NCBI RefSeq assembly: GCF_016901135.1
Contig: NZ_JAFEVL010000045.1
Coordinates: forward strand, 1 to 64,000
Direction: 5' to 3'
From: Martinezella lusitana
Lineage (GTDB): Bacteria; Pseudomonadota; Alphaproteobacteria; Rhizobiales; Rhizobiaceae
Length of the DNA: 64,000 bases
How positions within the stretch are numbered: the stretch's first letter is position 1; every line of letters begins with the position of its first letter. Below the pieces are notes generated by a model, which saw only the letters and a program-made list of their open reading frames with translations, was not told the origin of the DNA and did no database searches. Below are positions 59,986 to 64,000 of the stretch, one piece after another. The translations under genes and the position numbers were made by a program.

Positions 59986-60735
59986 TCACCACGGGAGCGG
60001 GCCGTCCGCGCTCGTGAACGTGCCCGTCGGACCGTTCACGTCGAGGGCGACGCGCACGGGGTTGCGGGCACCCTGTTCGACCGTCTCGATGCCCTCGAAA
60101 TTGTTGAGGGCCGTGGCGGTGAAACCCGGGCTCGCGGCATTGACCTTGATGTTTGTCGACTCGAGTTCGATTGCGAAGGAAAGCGTGACCGCGTTGAGGG
60201 CTGTCTTCGAGGCGGCGTAAACGACGCCGAACCCCGAGCGATATGGAAAGTTCGGATCCGCGTTCAACGTCAGCGAGCCGACGCCGCTCGTTACGTTGAC
60301 GATGCGTCCCGCCGGCGCTTCGCGCAGGAATGGAAGCATCGCCTGCGTAACGGCAATGACACCGAACACATTCGTCTCGAAAACAGCGCGCACCTCGTCG
60401 AGTGACGCAACGCTCGCACGGCTCGACTGCAGCATATCGGCGAGCGATCTGCCCGGCTTTCCCGCATGCGAGATGGCCGCGTTGTTGACAAGCAGGTCGA
60501 GACGGTTGAACTCGATGCGTATGCGCTCCGCTGCTGCGGCGATGGAGGCCTGATCGGTGACGTCGAGCTGGAGGGCACGGGCATCCGCTCCGATGCCGTT
60601 CGCAGCTTCTTCTCCACGCTCGAGGTTTCGCGACCCGACGAGCACGGTGTAGCCGTTAGCCGCAAGTTCCCTGGCGATTTCAAGACCGATCCCTTGGTTG
60701 GCCCCGGTGATCAGGGCGACGGGTTTGTCCTGCAT
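59986..60735 (-). CDS. SDR oxidoreductase, carbonyl-reductase-like
   Basis: A 249-aa SDR with a complete active site. ALITGANQGIGLEIARELA binds the cofactor, VNNAAIS is the NNAG equivalent, the catalytic Ser is in VTSGVGSL, and VYAASKTALNA supplies Tyr and Lys. The insertion ADPNFPYRSGF before the Tyr resembles plant/fungal carbonyl-reductase-like SDRs. ATG 60735 is chosen because AAAGGAG is seven bases upstream; the frame is open to 60843. It is divergent from a TetR gene with two operator-like palindromes between them. Confidence 0.88.
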   Translation of the reverse strand: MQDKPVALITGANQGIGLEIARELAANGYTVLVGSRNLERGEEAANGIGADARALQLDVTDQASIAAAAERIRIEFNRLDLLVNNAAISHAGKPGRSLADMLQSSRASVASLDEVRAVFETNVFGVIAVTQAMLPFLREAPAGRIVNVTSGVGSLTLNADPNFPYRSGFGVVYAASKTALNAVTLSFAIELESTNIKVNAASPGFTATALNNFEGIETVEQGARNPVRVALDVNGPTGTFTSADGPLPW

Positions 60736-60795
60736 AATCATTCTCCTTTGGCGCAACGATCTGTGGCAAGCGCCGCCGCCCTGTGTTAAAAAGAT

Positions 60796-60836
60796 AAACG
60801 GAACGCTATTCCGGTTTATACGGAACAATGTTCCGT
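60796..60836. promoter_or_regulatory. Paired TetR operators between SDR and tetR
   Basis: ACGGAACAATGTTCCGT (60820-60836) is a perfect 17-bp palindrome. A second, weaker copy with CGGAA and TTCCG arms around CGCTA lies at 60799-60813, flanked by AAA and TTT. Both share the CGGAAC half-site. The strong one ends eight bases before the first tetR ATG, a usual autorepression site. Confidence 0.68.
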
Positions 60837-60843
60837 TTAGCAA

Positions 60844-61482
60844 ATGGAAAAATGCATGAGCGATAAAATCGACGAGCGGGATGATGTCTTGGAGCCGGTG
60901 AGCTCGACAGATCGGCGCGTACGCGCCGACGCCCAGCGCAACCTCGACGGGCTGCTACGGGCGGCCATGGCAGTGTTCGCGACCTCCGGAGTGGATGCTC
61001 CGGTGCGGGAAATCGCAAAGACGGCCGGCGTCGGCGTCGGCACGGTCTATCGCCACTTTCCGCAGCGATCCGACCTCATCAAGGCGGTCTTGCGTCGCGA
61101 GATCGATGCTTGCGCGGACGCGGCATCCGTGTTGGCCGGAGAGCACGATCCCGGCGAAGCGCTGGCGCGGTGGATGCAGCGCTTTGTCGACTTCATCTCA
61201 GCCAAGCGTGGATTGGCAGCTGCACTTCATTCCGGCGATCCGGCCTACGAAGCCTTGCCGGCCTATTTCGACAAGCGGCTCCGTCCAGCGCTGGAATCAT
61301 TGCTGGATGCCGCCGCTGCGGCGGGCGAAATACGTTCCGGGGTTGAGCCGAATGACCTCTTGCATGCGGTCGCGCGGCTCTGCACGCCAGCCCATAATGT
61401 CGGGCCTGATCACGCGCGGCGGATGGTAGCGCTCCTCATCGATGGCCTGCGTTACGGAGCGAGCGTGAACGACCGTAAGTGA
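60844..61482 (+). CDS. TetR-family regulator
   Basis: A 212-aa regulator with helix-turn-helix NLDGLLRAAMAVFATSGVDAPVREIAKTAGVGVGTVYRHFPQRSDLIKAVL (about residues 32-82) and a helical ligand-binding part. It diverges from the SDR gene and the paired CGGAAC palindromes lie between them, so it likely represses that SDR (and the aldo/keto reductase after it) in response to an electrophile or similar ligand. The start is ATG 60844 or, with a weak GGAAA upstream, ATG 60856. Confidence 0.88.
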   Translation: MEKCMSDKIDERDDVLEPVSSTDRRVRADAQRNLDGLLRAAMAVFATSGVDAPVREIAKTAGVGVGTVYRHFPQRSDLIKAVLRREIDACADAASVLAGEHDPGEALARWMQRFVDFISAKRGLAAALHSGDPAYEALPAYFDKRLRPALESLLDAAAAAGEIRSGVEPNDLLHAVARLCTPAHNVGPDHARRMVALLIDGLRYGASVNDRK

Positions 61483-61695
61483 GGCGCCGCGTGTTTACCG
61501 TGCGTCATGTGTTGAGCAAGCACTGCAGCGGTTCCTATGCTCTTCCGAGCAACGGCTTTGATGTCGAAAACATCAGAAACGAGGAGGGTATCCGAAGTTC
61601 CGAAAAACTGTCTCAATAATAAAACCGGTTGTGTTATGATATCAGATATGCCACACCGTAACCAGTTCTAAAAAAGCAATCAGATGGAGGACGTC

Positions 61696-62337
61696 ATGAG
61701 CAAGGTGCGAGTTGCAGCATTTTCCCTCTCCGTTGATGGTTTCGGTGCGGGACCTGAGCAGAGTCTCAACGATCCGCTGGGCAAACGCGGAATGGAGCTC
61801 CATAGCTGGTTTTTGCGCACGCGCACGTTCCAGCAGATGTTCGGGAAGGAAGAGGGCTCGACCGATGTGGACGATGACTATGCCGCGCGGGGAATGGCCA
61901 ATTTCGGCGCCTTCATACTTGGCCGAAACATGTTTGGCCCGATCCGCGGCGAATGGCCGGATGATGGCTGGAAGGGATGGTGGGGAAACAATCCTCCATA
62001 CCATACCCCGACTTACATCCTGACGCATTATCCTCGGCCATCCATCGAGATGGAGGGTGGCACGACGTTCCATTTCATCACTGGCGGCATTGAAGAGGCG
62101 CTTGTGCAAGCAAAAGCTGCTGCCGGTGGCAGGGATGTGAAGATCGGCGGCGGCGTCAGCACAGTGCGCCAATATCTGAATGCCGGTCTGATTGACGAGG
62201 TCCATTTCGCGATCTCGCCAGTCGTGCTTGGCAAGGGTGAGGCGATGTTCGAGGGAATTGACCTGCCTGCTCTCGGCTTCCGCGTGAGCGAGCATGTCGC
62301 AACTGCTCATGCGACCCATGTCGTCCTGACCAAATAG
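61696..62337 (+). CDS. Dihydrofolate-reductase-like (RibD C-terminal domain) protein
   Basis: A 213-aa protein of the bacterial RibD C-terminal/DHFR-fold group. VRVAAFSLSVDGFGAGPEQS opens the fold, GAFILGRNMFGPIRGEW is the conserved GRxTxE-type segment, and DVKIGGGVSTVRQYLNAGLIDEVHFAISPVVLGKGEAMFEGI is the diagnostic cofactor-binding and C-terminal region. Stand-alone members are reductases of unknown substrate (YyaP/YwjB-like). ATG 61696 has GGAGG upstream. It is monocistronic. Confidence 0.88.
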   Translation: MSKVRVAAFSLSVDGFGAGPEQSLNDPLGKRGMELHSWFLRTRTFQQMFGKEEGSTDVDDDYAARGMANFGAFILGRNMFGPIRGEWPDDGWKGWWGNNPPYHTPTYILTHYPRPSIEMEGGTTFHFITGGIEEALVQAKAAAGGRDVKIGGGVSTVRQYLNAGLIDEVHFAISPVVLGKGEAMFEGIDLPALGFRVSEHVATAHATHVVLTK

Positions 62338-62464
62338 GCAGTCCAGGTTGGCACGGAAATCCAGATGCCAACCTGTCCAGTTCATTCAGAAGGAGTGAGC
62401 CCGGTATTGAAGCGCCATGGTGTTATTCGGCGCTTCTCAACGGGCCGCTCCACCCAAGTCAGCC

Positions 62465-63262
62465 TTATCGGGCTGACCGGTAGCGCTCGGCCTGAACAGC
62501 GTTTGAAAGATGCGGCAACATAACCTGTCGTGCGGCTTCCCAGGCATCGTATTCCGCCGCGTCCATCAGTGAAGGAATCGTTGCAAACTCGGCCCGGTCG
62601 AGGCCTACAAGCGCGCTGTCGACGAGATCCTCAGTCGACATGACCCACTCGCTCGGCAAGTTGCTGGACGGCAGGCCGGCAACGTCCCAGAATTCCGTCG
62701 CCGTTGCGCCGGGCATTACGACCTGCACATGGACGCCGGTGTCTTTGAGTTCCTTGCGCAGGGAGTGGCTGAAGGACAATACGAATGCCTTTGCCCCTCC
62801 GTAAACGCCGTTGAGCAATTCCGGCGCAATGGCGACAATGGAGGAGATATTGATAATGGTGCCTTTGCCACGTGCAACGAACCCCGGCACGGCGGCATAG
62901 GTCAATCGCATCAGCGCCGTGACGTTGATGTCGATCAACCCCTGCATGTCGTCGATCGATGCCGAGGCGAGCGGGGCGGCGCTGCCGAAGCCGGCATTGT
63001 TGACGAGGTGGGTGATCGTACCGTCCGTTTTCAGGGTCGCTTCGACTTGCTCGCGCTGAGCGCCATCGGTCAGATCGGCGACGATCGTACGAACCTTTAC
63101 CCCGTACTGGCGGGTAAGCCTGTCGGCGACGGCGTCGAGCTTTTGCGTGTTGCGTGCGACGAGGATGAGATCGTGGCCGCGTGCTGCAAATCTGTCGGCA
63201 TAGACGGCGCCGATGCCGGACGATGCGCCGGTGATGAGAACGGTTCCATGGGAGGTGGTCAT
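62465..63262 (-). CDS. SDR oxidoreductase
   Basis: A 265-aa classical SDR. LITGASSGIGAVYADRFAARGHDLILVARN binds NADP-type cofactor, VNNAGFG is the NNAG motif, ISSIVAIAPELLNGVYGGAKAF gives catalytic Ser, Tyr and Lys, and VMPGATATEFW follows. The sequence is like the DltE/YqjQ-type group of unknown substrate. It is divergent from the GlxA-like regulator at the window edge and is a probable target of it. Confidence 0.88.
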   Translation of the reverse strand: MTTSHGTVLITGASSGIGAVYADRFAARGHDLILVARNTQKLDAVADRLTRQYGVKVRTIVADLTDGAQREQVEATLKTDGTITHLVNNAGFGSAAPLASASIDDMQGLIDINVTALMRLTYAAVPGFVARGKGTIINISSIVAIAPELLNGVYGGAKAFVLSFSHSLRKELKDTGVHVQVVMPGATATEFWDVAGLPSSNLPSEWVMSTEDLVDSALVGLDRAEFATIPSLMDAAEYDAWEAARQVMLPHLSNAVQAERYRSAR

Positions 63263-63385
63263 TGTACTGTCCTTGTCCTGTTTCGAAGGGTTTCTGTTTT
63301 GAAGAATGACAGGATGATAACGCTGGACGGCAATGTCTCAAATGTCATATAACCAGCAAAAGCAGACAAACGTTTGGAGATGCGC

Positions 63386-64000
63386 ATGAGACAGATCGGC
63401 TTCATCATGGAAGATGGGTTTCAAGTGATGGGGATGGCGGCGCTGACGGCATTCGAATTTGCCAATGCCGATCTCGGCCACGAAGCCTATCGGTTGAGCG
63501 TCATGTCGGAGAAGGGGGGTACGATCCGTTCTTCACTCGGTATAGGGATCGAGACACACGCGCTGGACGGCTTTCCCGACACGCTCATAGTGATCGGGGA
63601 AATGGTGCCTCGTCCCATCACCGCGGCTCTTCGGAATTACATTGCGGCTGCGGGCCGGGAGTCGCGACGTGTCGCCGGCGTATGTACCGGCGCTTTCCTT
63701 CTGGCGGAGGCCGGCCTTCTCGACGGCAGGGCAGCCACCACGCACTGGATACATGCCCGTACTCTCCAGGAGCGCTTCCCCTCGATCAAGGTGGATGAGG
63801 ACCGGATCTTCATCGCCGATGGCAATATCTGGACCTCGGCCGGCATGAGCTCCGCCATCGATCTGACACTGGCACTGATCGAAGACGACCACGGGGCAGA
63901 GCTTGCCCGCGCGATCGCCCGAAAACTGGTTGTTTATCATCGGCGTCCCGGCGGGCAGTCGCAGTTCTCGGCCCTGCTGGAGCTGGAGCCGCGCTCGGAT
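63386..64000 (+). CDS. GlxA-family (DJ-1/PfpI plus AraC) regulator, truncated by window end
   Basis: The frame is open from ATG 63386 (GGAG upstream) to the last base, 205 codons without a stop. It shows the DJ-1/PfpI domain of GlxA-type regulators: MRQIGFIMEDGFQVMGMAALTAFEFAN, then VAGVCTGAFLLAEAGLLDGRAATTHW with Cys at the nucleophile elbow, and IWTSAGMSSAIDLTLALIEDDHG. The C-terminal AraC helix-turn-helix expected in this family would lie beyond the window, and the last residues (FSALLELEPRSD) are the normal linker. It is divergent from an SDR gene. Confidence 0.85.
   Translation, partial: MRQIGFIMEDGFQVMGMAALTAFEFANADLGHEAYRLSVMSEKGGTIRSSLGIGIETHALDGFPDTLIVIGEMVPRPITAALRNYIAAAGRESRRVAGVCTGAFLLAEAGLLDGRAATTHWIHARTLQERFPSIKVDEDRIFIADGNIWTSAGMSSAIDLTLALIEDDHGAELARAIARKLVVYHRRPGGQSQFSALLELEPRSD

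Overview
The window looks like a piece of an accessory replicon, or a variable chromosomal region, of a Rhizobium-type alphaproteobacterium. The reasons are dense GC-rich coding, many ABC-transporter operons each with its own GntR, LuxR, XRE or TetR regulator, a CIRCE-controlled and visibly divergent groESL copy, and a cyanuric acid/biuret operon whose biuret hydrolase closely resembles my recollection of the Rhizobium leguminosarum enzyme. Apart from groESL there are no housekeeping genes, no rRNA, no complete tRNA and no CRISPR array. The assignment is inference from gene content; no database was searched.

Layout. 1-12.0 kb is a patchwork with mobile-element scars. It holds repeated element ends next to a truncated IS110 transposase, a vapBC toxin-antitoxin pair, an oligopeptide-type ABC operon with its own alpha/beta hydrolase and a divergent GntR regulator, a GH15 glycosidase, small stress-type ORFs, a decayed receiver-domain gene and an IS6 transposase tail. 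Two tRNA-3'-end-like 29-bp repeats (588-616 and 8712-8740) bracket the vapBC and ABC block. 12.1-18.0 kb carries a CDF-family transporter, a DUF3455 secreted protein, two MFS transporters around a GntR regulator, and an SDR with a substituted active site. 18.4-22.1 kb is CIRCE-groES-groEL followed by a 47-aa basic protein, a 38-aa membrane microprotein and a coupled fatty-acid desaturase.

22.4-36.1 kb contains an XRE-cupin regulator diverging from an omega-aminotransferase, a TetR regulator diverging from a three-subunit molybdenum aldehyde/xanthine oxidoreductase, a ketone-body/PHB group (patatin and acetoacetate decarboxylase diverging from 3-hydroxybutyrate dehydrogenase), polyphosphate kinase 2 and a 902-residue MalT-like LuxR regulator. 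36.2-44.1 kb is one six-gene operon: hydantoinase/oxoprolinase B and A plus a polyamine-type ABC importer.

44.4-52.9 kb is the most coherent catabolic unit. Eight overlapping genes on the minus strand encode a BMP-family ABC importer, biuret hydrolase, cyanuric acid amidohydrolase, a second biuret-hydrolase-like cysteine hydrolase and a ChrR-like cupin. A divergent GntR regulator sits opposite, and there are repeated TGTATGCA-containing sites in the shared promoter region. The expected route is uptake, ring opening to carboxybiuret/biuret, then biuret to allophanate. The allophanate hydrolase is not in the window.

53.2-64.0 kb carries an AraC regulator, a chimeric scar of two dead genes, a CGNR regulator diverging from two alpha/beta hydrolases and an SDR, then an aldo/keto reductase, more SDRs, a TetR regulator with paired operators, a RibD-type reductase and a GlxA-like regulator cut by the window edge.
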